10,525 nt of DNA from Spirogloea muscicola (GCA_009602725.1 WELB01000072.1:299009-309533); one strand, 5' to 3'; positions 1-8,555 are shown, counted from the stretch's first letter. Numbers and translations: made by a program. The notes: generated by a model from the letters alone, not told the origin.

Positions 1-63
1 GCCTCTGGCTCTGGCCAGGGGACCCACTTCCAGGAGCCCAGCATCTCTGATCTGCGGCTGCTT

Positions 64-201
64 AGCAGGGGTTACTGAGTGTCTCGTAGCAGCTTTGTTT
101 CTGTTACTTAGCGCTTCCCCTGGCCCCCTTCTCGTACTCTGTTCATTCTTTTTCGGGCTGGTTGTTCCAGCCCCTATTCTCAATGGGCGAGCACTTTCTT
201 C
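64..201 (+). repeat. Left copy of long inverted repeat (unit 1)
   Basis: This stretch matches the reverse complement of 10340-10476 over about 137 bases with only a few mismatches and one indel. It begins AGCAGGGGTTACTGAGTG and ends near CAATGGGCGAGC. It is pyrimidine-rich and contains a perfect hairpin: GGGCTGG at 155-161, a 5-base loop, then CCAGCCC at 167-173. It is also the first of three related units on this side. The open frame across it is best explained by the pyrimidine bias and not by coding. Confidence 0.9.
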
Positions 202-300
202 CTCTGGCTTCCTCTGGCCCCCTTCTCGTTCTTTGTTCATTCTTTTTTTTTGGGCTGGCTTGTCCAGCCCCTATCCTCAATGGGCGAGCCCTTTCTTTGA
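201..300 (+). repeat. Unit 2 of left repeat array
   Basis: This is a direct, partial copy of unit 1 that shares the CTGGCCCCCTTCTCGT block, GTTCATTCTTTTT, GGGCTGG and CAATGGGCGAGC. The hairpin is kept (252-258 with 264-270) although the loop bases differ from unit 1. The 5' part of unit 1 (TTACTGAGTGTCTCGTAGC) is missing. Confidence 0.85.
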
Positions 301-305
301 AATAT

Positions 306-410
306 TGAGCGGGTCAATCTGCTGTAGGTCATGTAGATTTATAGATGTGCTTGCCTTTGTACCTGGCCATTTGGCCTACATTTCTTTCTAATACACGATC
401 TCTTCTTTGA
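306..410 (+). repeat. Left copy of diverged direct repeat (module B)
   Basis: It begins TGAGCGGGTCAATCTGCTG, identical to 9610-9628, and then follows the right copy with substitutions through ATGTAGAT, AGATGTG, TTGCCTTT and GGCCATTTGGCCTAC. I estimate roughly three quarters identity over about 100 bases. The right copy has the perfect palindrome GGCCAATTGGCC where this copy has GGCCATTTGGCC. Confidence 0.8.
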
Positions 411-449
411 AAATGCCCCTATCTGTCTTCCTTGGCGAAGCTTCCTTTC

Positions 450-570
450 CTGAGTGATTCGTAGCTGCTTCATTTCTTTGGGTGCTTGTTTATCTTAGCG
501 CTTCCCCTGGCCCCCTTCTCGTGCTCTGTTCATTCTCTTTTGGGCTGGCTTTGCGAACACTTTCTTCTTT
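450..570 (+). repeat. Unit 3 of left repeat array
   Basis: Another direct copy of unit 1, including the 5' part (GAGTGATTCGTAGCTGCTTCATTTCT) and the CTTAGCGCTTCCCCTGGCCC block at about 494-513, then the TTTTGGGCTGG and ACTTTCTTC blocks. The second arm of the hairpin has been lost, so this copy is more diverged or truncated. Confidence 0.85.
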
Positions 571-1206
571 CCTCGCAGTCGTCAGCACTGCCTCCTCCAT
601 CGCCGTTGCGACTGCCGGGCCGCCCGTGGCAGCGCGGCGGGGGATGCTGGGCACGGGTAGGTCGGAACTTAGAGCTTGTTTCCCATAGCTCCTGCTGGTC
701 GCGGACGTGCAGGTGTGGGGGACCTGCGCTCTCACGAGGCTGGCTGTCGACCATGGTGGCGGCTTGCCACTGCAGTCGATGCCCGACAGCCTTCACAAAT
801 GCAGCGGACAAGCCACAGGGCTGGCTCATGGTGGTCAGGCTGTTCGCCGTTGGGATGATGCAATCAACAGCCGGACTGGTCCATTCAGGCCCTTGAGCAG
901 CAATTGCCACAATCAAGGTGGATGGCAGGTCGCTTTCAGAAGGCAGCTAGGAAGGTCATTACGGAGCAACAAGGACTCAGGTCCGTGAGGCCCACACTCG
1001 TCCGTAGCAACTGCAAACTTACTGCAGATATTGTACATTCGTGGCCTGTCAGCATTAGAATTTGTTGTCAATGTAATGCAAAGCGACAGACGCTTATCAG
1101 ATAGCTCAGCACAGACAACCTGGGCAATGGTGGCCCACATCTCAAAGCCGAGCACGAATGGGCACCTGCCTAACACTGACACTGACATCCCTGATCCTTC
1201 TTCCAC
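530..1206 (-). other. Unidentified open minus-strand region, possible degenerate or divergent gene
   Basis: Two minus-strand frames abut here: one from 1206 to 913 (97 codons) and one from 916 to 530 (128 codons). They lie in different frames. The first contains MWATIAQVVCAELSDKRLSL and the second NSLTTMSQPCGLSAAFVKAV; both look more protein-like than random. I do not recognise a family. A GTAAGT near 1020 on the minus strand could be a donor, but no matching acceptor stands out. The 3' end runs into repeat unit 3, which argues against an intact gene. It may be an old repeat or pseudogene, or chance frames in a GC-rich area. Confidence 0.2.
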
Positions 1207-1245
1207 CCGTGAGGTTCACGTTGCATACCGACTTCAAGATGGACA
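571..1245. promoter_or_regulatory. Region upstream of the channel gene; presumptive promoter, no identified element
   Basis: This 675-base stretch separates the left repeats from the first exon. It starts GC-rich (about 590-660, with CGCGGCGGGGG) and becomes more balanced. I see no convincing TATA box or initiator. In-frame stops, such as TGA at 1210, close the exon 1 frame upstream. The promoter and 5' UTR of the channel gene should lie here by position only. Open minus-strand frames across it are listed separately. Confidence 0.35.
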
Positions 1246-1984
1246 ATGTGCTCAGCAAGTCTGTGTTCAAAATTACGAGGTCCTCTTCAGGAGGAGACTG
1301 ATTTTGCGGCTTGGTTTGGTTATTTCCCCGTATTTGGCAGGGCCTTCCAGGAAGGCGAGGTTCCATTACTGGAATTGTCAGTCCCAGTGCTATCCACACC
1401 CGTTCAGCCAACAGAAGATGGACCTGTCAAGCATCAACAGATAAAATCCCGCAAGTACCTGGTGAGTCACTATTGTGACATGCCTCTCCATGTGCTTGAG
1501 CTTGAGCTTGAGATCCAAATACCTACTTATGAAGAAACAGCATCTCGTTGCTGTAGATATCAAGCTCTGGCCATTTCACCATCAGCAACAATGAGGAAAC
1601 CAGCTCAAGACGTCCTAAGCGTGGCAAGAGTAGGAGTACCCTCACTGAGACAATCAGAGAAGCAGGAGTCCATGTCAGCCTGGAAGACCTCCTTCCTAGG
1701 AATGTCACTGGGGTGCTCAATCACCTCAACCGTCAGCCTGAGAAGGTCAAGCGTATTAAAGCCACCAAGGTAAACCATCTCAAATTCAGAAGCAAGATGC
1801 CTGCTTCAATTACCAGATGTGTTGATTGCACAGTTTCGATAATCCTATGTCAACAAGCTGTGCATGCATGTTGCAGGATGTGTTGGCAAGCTATCATGAC
1901 TCTGTACTGTATGGAAGCACACCGCCAACCTTGAAGGTGCGCAGCGCGATTCGACAAGGCTGGCTGGGAGTGATTCTTATAACG
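1246..1984 (+). other. N-terminal cytosolic region and start of S1 (exons 1-3)
   Basis: These three exons (1246-1461, 1557-1769, 1877-1984) join in phase 0 and encode residues 1-179. Exon 1 carries an aromatic stretch (DFAAWFGYFPVFGRAF). Exon 2 has a strongly basic patch, RRPKRGKSR at about residues 90-98, followed by a mixed-charge segment ending in KVKRIKATK. Exon 3 runs into the hydrophobic GWLGVILIT that begins S1. I see no separate hydrophobic S0 helix such as vertebrate BK has. This part is not conserved in the family, so its exon limits rest on splice signals and phase alone. Acceptor choices are CTGTAG before 1557 and TTGCAG before 1877. Confidence 0.7.
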
Positions 1985-4900
1985 GTGAGTGGCTCTCTGA
2001 AAATGCCGTTGCCCAAGCAGTACAGCCCAAGCAGTACAAAGCCTTGGCCTCTGCCTTCATTGTAAACAGTCATGAATCAGCATCTATAATTGATGGAGCA
2101 AAAATACAAGCCAAGCCTTCAGGTGCTGGAGTTGGTAGCAAGTCACATACAGGTCCAAATTGTGCCTGTGTGTTGGGTTATAGCGTAAGTGCATGCAGTC
2201 AGGCACTCTCAAGACTGACAAGTTGAACAACACGCACCCAAGTCTGACTTGATCTTGCTCTTCCAGATGGAGTTCGTGGGTGGTCTTGTATCTGTCATCT
2301 TCTATGTAATTTCAACGTGAGTATTCATTCACCATCAATTGGGCTTCTTCGTGCTGTGGTGTTCAGTACAATGATGACTTTGCAATTGATCGCACAAATT
2401 GAAGATCACGTGACTTGTACAGATGTGAAGTAACCCTTACACGCTTGTGTTCTAATGCTTGCCCAAGGCAACTAAGTGTGGTAGCTCCGTATCCCAATAG
2501 CATATCTCATTGCTCATGCAGGTACCACAAACATGAAGATGCCGGTATTCGACACTGGCTTGCTGCCATCAGCGCATTCTTTGTCATTGACTATGCTCTC
2601 AAGCTGTACAGGTACTCCCCCTTGGCTAATCCCATAAGTCAAGCCTGAGTTGCAGATGTTCTTTAACAGGGCCGTACAGTGCACAGGCTCGGATCAGACT
2701 GGATGAATTATCTTGTACCAGGTCAGACATGTCTCTCATGCCAATTTCAATACAGTGCCCAGGTTAGGCTGCACTATATCTTCTCTCCTCCTGGCATTGT
2801 TGACCTCCTGAGCACAGTTCCGCTGTTCTTCTTTGCAACGTAAGTTTCTGTCTTGCTCTGTCAATGCCTTCTCTCATGAAATGACGCTTTTTTCCTGTTG
2901 CTGCACAGTGGTTTGTGTTGAGCAGTTCTGAATACATACTGCTGGTGCTTAGTAAAACCGCTTTCCAAAAGTTTCAGGGATGATTGCAAATTACTCACCA
3001 GCCATCGTTGCTCTTCTCACTCTGCCAAGCCAGGGGTACAGGCAGAGATGGGGCAATATTTAGAATACTACTCATTCTCCAGGTTCTCCGGTATGAAGCT
3101 GGCCAATTCGTGTCCCACCTAACCACATATGCTGGACAGACTTGCAAACAATTCTGATTGCATTCACACAGGCCAAGTCCTTGATCAACCTTGTGGCAAG
3201 CATGCTACTAGACAAGTACATCACATGCAGGAGTAGGCCTCAATATTGAGGAGCAGTAATCATTTTCAGAGACGTACTCGAATAGCGATTATTTTCAGTT
3301 TGCTTTAGTTCATCAAAAGTTATACACTTCTTTGCGGAATCCATAGTCTCATAGTAATAGAACATTCTTGAATACAATGCGAATGGCAGGCCAATAAAAT
3401 CTTTTCAGAGATGGGGAATCATTGATAGCACCATCACCCAGCAGGTCTTGACTCTTGTAATATACATTCTGGGAATTCGTAAGTTAGAATTCCTATTGAG
3501 TTGATTGACGTTTTGAAATATTGCCTGTTTTCCTTCCACGAATATATATGTTGTTTCTTCCACGAGGATATCTGTATGGTGGCGACCTGTAGATGGCTGT
3601 GAATGGCTGTGCATACAATGCTGCATCGAATTGTGCACTCATCAATGCTTAGTAATCTCTGTGACCTGAGTGTGCACTGTTGGTTTGATTGAGTGCAGTC
3701 TTCATCACTGCTGGCACATTGCAATGGGTTGAGTATAAAGCTACTCCACATTCTGTGAAAGAGAGCTTATCATGCAACTCGGTGTATGGCTGCATATCTT
3801 TTTACGAGGCATTCTACTTGACAATTGTCACGGTACAATGAACAACTTAAAAACAACCAATCTGAGGCTACTCATAGAATTTACGTATAAGCTGGCAATG
3901 CACTCTGGAGCTCCTAAATAACAGCAGAGAGCCTCGCTTGTTTGCTTGCACTTTCTTTTGAGGCTACCTTGCTTCAAAGTCCTCATGTTTTGATATGGCT
4001 GTAGTGTGGACCGACTTGGTCTCCTGAATGCAGATCTCAACTGTAGGGTATGGCGATATTACTCCTAAATCCTCCTGGGGGCGATTTGTCATCATTTGCA
4101 CAATCCTTGCAACAATAGCTATCCTGCCACTTCAAATCAACCGCATACTTGAGATTGTTTCTCGTCGGTATACTTCATCACTAGACTTATTTCTGTTAAG
4201 CAGACCACCTGATGTTGAAGCCATGATGCACTCCTGACAAGGATGTGGTGTTGTGGGCAATAAGATATATAAATTTGTGCACTTAGCACGTATCATCATT
4301 TCTAAGTCAAGGTTCGTCAAGAAATCTGCAAAGGACAGCCCTGTATCGAGCTTCAGAGGAATGCCTGCAACGGCCTTGTGTCACTAACAAATCTATGTGG
4401 GTCCTTGTCCAGGCCTTACGGTGGTACGTTTTCAGCACAAAAGGTTGTAGGATCGCGCTACATAATAATTTCCGGCAATCTGACCTTTGAGACGATCCAA
4501 GCCTTCCTTTTCGAGTTTTACCATCCTCGTCATTCTCAAGGTGAAGATCTCCACAACAACACTGCAAATGCTTTGGCAAGTCACACATCGTGCTATTCAT
4601 TAGCAGTGGCCACTGTCACTTATAAGCACTAGTTACATGTCATGTACTTTGCAGATCTATCAGCATATCCACTTCATGTTGTCATCTTGGCTCCATACAA
4701 GCCATCGTAAGTATTTACTGCTTCCTTTATAGCTCTTTGCACAATGCCCTTGTGAGGGGACATTTGGTGGCTGTTCACACATGTCAATGTAGGGTATGTA
4801 AGAAGCTCACACAGAAGATGCTGTGAAGGAGAGGAGCAAGCTCAAGAGAATTTGCAAGATTTGATAGCAAAGCAGACAGTCATAACGTAGATCAGAGGCC

Positions 4901-7900
4901 TGACATTATGATGATCCTAGTGCTTCAAGCATTGAGCCCACATTGTCATTCTCGGTAACAGACAGTCATATAAGCTACTGTGTGTCTAGACATGGAGCTT
5001 GCTCTATTGATTGCCCTCTCAAGAGATAAGTTTTAAAGCAGCAGATGTCTTCTGGGTTGGCTTGACTGAGACTAGATGCAAAGTGCAGCTTCGAGTTGAA
5101 GTCGCTGGTAGCTCAGTACAACGGCTTGGTGGAGTTCAAGGAGGGAGATGCTCTGAACTACGTAGATCTCAAAAGAGTGTCTGCAAGATCAGCTTCAGCT
5201 TTCTTTCTCCTCAGTGACCAGCGTAACTTGGTGTGCTGCTCAAACTGCGGCAGGCTGAAATGTTTTGCTCGATCTGGGAGGTGATGCTCCTAAATTTGGG
5301 ATGTCAGAAGCATTGTCAAAAGCATCAAGTTTCTGTAGGCTTTGCTAATTGACAATGCAACTGTGATCTGGCATTTCAGGATCCGAGCATTGCAGACTCT
5401 GCGCAATTCGTCAGGGCTCTTGCAGTGCACCGCCACTGTGGAGCACAGGTTTGCCAATCCGCACTGCATGGTGCTTTGGCGGTAGATCGTGGGACCTCGG
5501 AGTCCAAGCCAAAACCAAGTTCTGTGAATTTGATGCTCTTGCTTTTAGCACTTGTTTGTGCACATGTCATTCCCGAAGAGGAGTGTGGCACACACTGATT
5601 TCGTTGGCTGTGCTCCATTGCTGTGAAAGGTGCGTGTGATTGTGGAGGTCCTCAAACCAGAGAGTGAGAACAATGCCATTTGGGATGACACACAGCACGG
5701 TGTCGAGGTTATCTGCATGGGAGTCTTGCGCTTCAAGCTCCTGGCTTCGGCGTACGTCCTGCACATGTGTCTGGGCGTATCTGGAACCCCTTCCTTGCCA
5801 CATTTACTGCATGCTTTGTGGCGCACTGCTCAGATGCGTGTTGTATGTCCCAAGTAGGTATCTCACAGGCATTCAACCATAGCCTCATGTAGCTGGCAGC
5901 TTACCTGATAACAATAACATAAAGGATCAATATTGCATAGAGGGCATAGTAAGTCTCCTACAGGAGCCATATACCGTCTCCTGACACATTACACTCTGCA
6001 GGTGCTCTGTTAAGGGTATGACTACCTTTGTGACGAACCTCTTCAAGTCAACTTTACCGCTGGACAGGGTGACAGAAGGCCACTGGATGTCAGATTATTA
6101 CAAAGGATCCCAGAACAAAGTCTTCCCAAGTCTACTCCCTGAGGGCCTCCACCATCACCTTTTTGAGGAGGTATAGTGAAGTATATCACCTCTAGCAGCT
6201 ACAAGTAGGTCACCTGGAATGTTCCACTTCACTCCTTACAATAGCATCATGGCTGTGCCCTTGTGGCTGGTGGATAGAGTCAGGTCACGCATGCCATTGT
6301 TAGCTGCAGATGCTAAAGGTCATACACCAGGACAAAACAACACCGCTGTCACATCAGCATAATGTCATTTGTGGCAAACTCAGGCATTTTGAAGAACCTC
6401 TGTAACCTGCCCAACTCTTATTGTGCTGACAGGTAGCAGAGTTTGTGTACACCGAGTACGGAGTTGCTCTGTTTGCCTTGGACGTGCCAGTGGCAGACGA
6501 CGATAATGATGACACCATTGTGCAGCGGAAAGTAGCTCTGTTCCCAGCAGGCCATGTCATCACTCCGGAGGATGTGGGGCTGGTCATTGCTCCGTCACTA
6601 GCGGCTGCTAGCCAGATCTCACGCTTTGGTGAAGCTGGCAGTCGCAAGGGCCAGGCGTGTTGCTCGACTATGAGACGCTGCTACTGCAGACTCTGCAGCG
6701 GCTGGAAGCGCGAGCACTTGGAAAAGGACCACTTGGATGTCATACAGAGCTGGTGGACCAGGGCTGCTGGAGAAAACGGGCCAGAGTCCCTGACTCCTGT
6801 GCTCCCCAAGGACACAGAGGCCGAGATGTTGTCCACGAGGGGCAGTGCTAAGTCGGACTTGAGGTCCCTTCTGAGCCCAGAAGAGGAGGAAGCGGTTGCT
6901 GCAGCAAATGCTCCTTCTGGTCCACAGCATGTTGCGAGCTTGGAGGAAGCAGTCGATCGCCTTCTGGCCTGGCCACCCCCTACTGCCTATGGCCTTCCAC
7001 ATCCTGAGGTCCTGAGACGGCGCAGCGCGGAGATCCTTGCGCACCTGGCAACCTCAACGCTTGTGGTTTACAGGAACGACATTCACATCCTAGTGTGTAT
7101 TCAGGGCTGCTGGCCGATGAACATGTATCACTTGGTGGCAACCCTCAGAGGGTCCACAGTGAGGCATGCCCCCATTGTGATACTGTACCCCCAGCAACCA
7201 ACTGCTTCCGAGTGGGGAGTTGTGGGGGTCTTCCCAGCTGTCTACTTCATCAATGGGTCTCCACTCTACGAGCTCGATCTAATGCGGGCTGGTGTACTAC
7301 AGGCAGGTGAGCCACGTGGTGCTACCTGGTTTGACCTTCATTGACTGCGGCTGGGTTTGCAATATCTGCTTTTTGTCATACTGTATGCTCTGACAAGATT
7401 AGAGGGTCCAGAGTCACAATCAGGGCTGCAAAATATTCAACTGCTAAGCTTTACGAAGGTTGCACAGAAAGAGCACTTCGATGCTGAGCTCCACTGCCAA
7501 CAGGTCGCTGCCTGACGATGACGTCTTTGTGTGTAACAGAAAAAGTGCTCATATTGACAGAGGACATTAAGAAATCAGCAGGCGAACAGGATATGTCAAG
7601 CGGAGACGCCACGGTGGCCACTTACAGCGCAGATGTTGACAACATCGTCATAGCTGCAAATGTCGAGAGACTCCGAGGCAAGGATACAGAGCCAGCCCTG
7701 GTCGAGCTCCAGAACCCTTCTTCATTCCAATACCTTCGGCCGAAGTGGACTTTGCAGCGTCATCGGTGAGGGCAAACCAGTCCACTGTGCCATTGATTGC
7801 TTCTATGACAACTCTTGCACAGGAGTTTTTGGTAACTTTCTCTTTGTGAAGTGTTAAGAAGCTCTTAGCTTAGAATGGCCTTTTCTCGTGATACAGGGCA

Positions 7901-8555
7901 ACTCCAGCTATGCTGCGGCGCAGCACAGATGCACTATATGCCTTTTGTCCTCCTTACCTTGAGGGCAAGGCTTTCTGCCCAACAAGCCTCCAGTTCTTCT
8001 CGTAAGTAGTTCATATTGTCAAGAGTTCCACCAATAAAGACACCGCCCTCATCATTCACGTCACAATGCCCATAAAAGATTCGCACCTGATAATATGAAC
8101 ACAATACTACTCACCTATGGATGGATAGACGAGAGAAGCGCCATCATGCCTTTCTCTTGCAGAGATGCGTTTGCCAGAGTACTAATGGTCCACTGATTGC
8201 TATGAGTTGCAGATTTGCAAGCTTCTACAATCGGCATGTTGCCACCATTGTTGACCTGTTGGTCACAGGAGGTCCTCTAGTTAAGGGCAAAATCGCAGGT
8301 CCCTTAGCAGGAGAAGATCCTGAGGCAGCTGGAGGAAACTCAGTGCCTAGATTGGTCCAGGTGACCGTTCCAAGAGATTGTGTTGATCAGCCATACAAAC
8401 ATTTATTCCTGCAACTCCTCCACCACCACCACTTGTTGGCCGTGGGTTTGTACAGAGCTCAAGGAAGCCAAGACTCCCTCACAGCATTTGTACACACCAA
8501 TCCAGAAGCTGACACTCTTGTTGGCGCTTTTGATCTTGTTTTTGCGATTGGCTGA
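1246..8555 (+). CDS. BK/Slo-type potassium channel alpha subunit with tandem RCK domains (21 exons)
   Basis: The product is a potassium-selective plasma or organelle membrane channel gated by cytosolic RCK domains. Exons: 1246-1461, 1557-1769, 1877-1984, 2267-2316, 2522-2611, 2756-2839, 3034-3109, 3172-3215, 3411-3478, 3699-3832, 4034-4167, 4413-4540, 4655-4706, 5089-5230, 5380-5448, 5630-5751, 6002-6170, 6433-7306, 7540-7765, 7897-8001, 8213-8555. All introns are GT-AG, phases agree throughout, and the total is 1149 codons including TGA, a usual length for the family. Residues 364-369 are TVGYGD. S1 to S6 precede RCK1 (about 407-690) and RCK2 (about 850-1148). The start at 1246 is the first ATG after an in-frame TGA at 1210, but an upstream exon spliced to 1288 is possible. 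The least certain junctions are those around 3109-3411. Plain Kv channels lack the RCK pair, and single-RCK prokaryotic channels are shorter. Confidence 0.9.
1495..1512 (+). repeat. CTTGAG x3 microsatellite in intron 1
   Basis: Three perfect copies of the hexamer CTTGAG lie inside the first intron (1462-1556). They have no effect on the coding frame. Confidence 0.9.
1877..3109 (+). other. Voltage-sensor-like domain, S1-S4 (exons 3-7)
   Basis: S1 spans about residues 171-195 across the exon 3/4 junction (VILITMEFVGGLVSVIFYVI). S2 is HWLAAISAFFVIDYALKLY (about 207-225) and keeps the acidic residue of the charge-transfer site. The S2-S3 linker contains RLHYIFSP, and S3 is GIVDLLSTVPLFFFA (about 239-253) with its conserved Asp. 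S4 is FRILLILQVLRYE (about 263-275). Exons are 1877-1984, 2267-2316, 2522-2611, 2756-2839 and 3034-3109. The order and spacing fit six-transmembrane potassium channels. S4 has only two arginines, so voltage sensing may be weak. Confidence 0.85.
2011..2038 (+). repeat. 14-base tandem duplication in intron 3
   Basis: GCCCAAGCAGTACA occurs twice in a row inside the intron 1985-2266. It contains AG dinucleotides and lies near the 5' side, well before the TTCCAG acceptor used at 2266. Confidence 0.9.
3172..3478 (+). other. S4-S5 linker and S5 (exons 8-9, borders uncertain)
   Basis: Exon 8 (3172-3215) encodes AKSLINLVASMLLD plus two bases. Exon 9 (3411-3478) encodes WGIIDSTITQQVLTLVIYILGI, which matches the start of S5. 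The clear exon 9 donor is GTAAGT at 3479. With the chosen borders the join reads DK-WG and the frame is kept. An equally phased alternative ends exon 8 at the donor near 3194 and starts exon 9 at 3409 after TTTTCAG, giving NL-RWG. The 62-base intron before exon 8 (3110-3171) is the shortest in the gene. cDNA would settle which form is used. Confidence 0.6.
3699..4167 (+). other. Pore module: end of S5, pore loop, TVGYGD filter, S6 (exons 10-11)
   Basis: Exon 10 (3699-3832) encodes FITAGTLQWVEY, the end of S5, an extracellular turret with several Ser and Cys residues, and the pore helix FYEAFYLTIVT. Exon 11 (4034-4167) opens with ISTVGYGDITP, an intact potassium selectivity filter. It then gives S6 (about 381-402, RFVIICTILATIAILPLQI) and the start of the S6-RCK linker. 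The intron (3833-4032/4033) splits the pore helix from the filter in phase 0. Nothing in the pore is damaged, so a conducting potassium channel is expected. Confidence 0.95.
4413..6600 (+). other. RCK1 domain (exons 12-17 and start of 18)
   Basis: Exons 4413-4540, 4655-4706, 5089-5230, 5380-5448, 5630-5751, 6002-6170 and the first part of 6433-7306 encode about residues 407-690. Recognisable RCK1 marks, in order, are RRPYGG after S6, the first Rossmann strand SRYIIISGN, VVILAP, the EGDALNYVDLKR segment, ASAFFLLSD, DPSIADSAQFVRALAV, VRVIVEVLKPES, RFKLLASACSVKGMTTFVTNL, and the distal FVYTEYGVALFALDV and ALFPAGHVITPEDVGLVIAP. An acidic run DDDNDD lies at 6496-6513. This domain couples ligand binding to the S6 gate. 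All junction phases agree, including the GTACGT donor at 5752. Confidence 0.88.
4707..5088 (+). other. Longest intron of the channel gene (382 bases)
   Basis: The donor is GTAAGT at 4707 and the acceptor GTGCAG at 5083-5088. The phase (2 bases left, 1 base right) joins PYKPS to FELKSLVAQY, which is the normal RCK1 continuity, so no coding exon is missing here. I see no gene or structured element inside it. Confidence 0.8.
6601..7070 (+). other. Linker between RCK1 and RCK2, with Cys cluster and acidic run
   Basis: This is the middle of the 874-base exon (6433-7306), by far the longest in the gene. About 155 residues join RCK1 to RCK2 in an uninterrupted frame. They include five cysteines within 13 residues (codons at 6658, 6661, 6679, 6685 and 6694) and a Glu-rich stretch (SPEEEEAV, near 6877-6900). 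Linkers of this kind are variable and often disordered in the BK family. From about 6657 to 6790 the next frame over also reads as good coding sequence, so a hidden intron or two compensating indels cannot be excluded. Confidence 0.6.
7071..8555 (+). other. RCK2 domain and C-terminus (end of exon 18 to exon 21)
   Basis: Exon 18 from about 7071 gives IHILVCIQG, the first RCK2 strand, then PIVILYP and FPAVYFINGSPLYELDLMRAGV. Exon 19 (7540-7765) gives EKVLILTED, a Ser/Asp-rich loop, then NIVIAANVERL and ALVELQNPSSFQYLRP. Exon 20 (7897-8001) holds YAFCPPYLEGKAFCPTSLQFF, and exon 21 (8213-8555) holds SFASFYNRHVATIVDLL, the Gly-rich loop, and PRLVQVTVPRDCVDQPYKHLF to FDLVFAIG-stop. This follows the Slo gating-ring order to its normal end. 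The aspartate-rich calcium bowl of animal BK is absent from the corresponding region. Confidence 0.88.

Noticed and set aside
95-391. Open + strand frame of 98 codons with a hydrophobic, signal-like beginning
   Set aside because: It lies entirely in the pyrimidine-rich repeat units; the Leu/Ser/Phe-rich product is what CT-rich DNA gives, and its repeat copies are not frame-consistent.
482-896. Overlapping + strand frames over the GC-rich stretch after repeat unit 3
   Set aside because: Several frames are open at once, which indicates base composition and not a gene; no domain or splice context is seen.
4132-4600. Minus-strand frames opposite the S6 and RCK1 exons
   Set aside because: They are shadows of the channel exons, which have clear homology on the + strand.
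5752-5857. Extension of exon 16 through an open frame to CPK at a TAG
   Set aside because: It can be phased to the next exon but would insert about 35 residues into RFKLLA-x-GMTTFV, where the family has a short fixed spacing that the GTACGT donor gives exactly.
8163-8195. Alternative acceptor CTTGCAG giving DAFARVLMVH and then a stop
   Set aside because: It truncates RCK2 before its conserved end. The acceptor at 8212 restores SFASFYNRHVATIV with correct family spacing, so this is at most a minor nonproductive splice.
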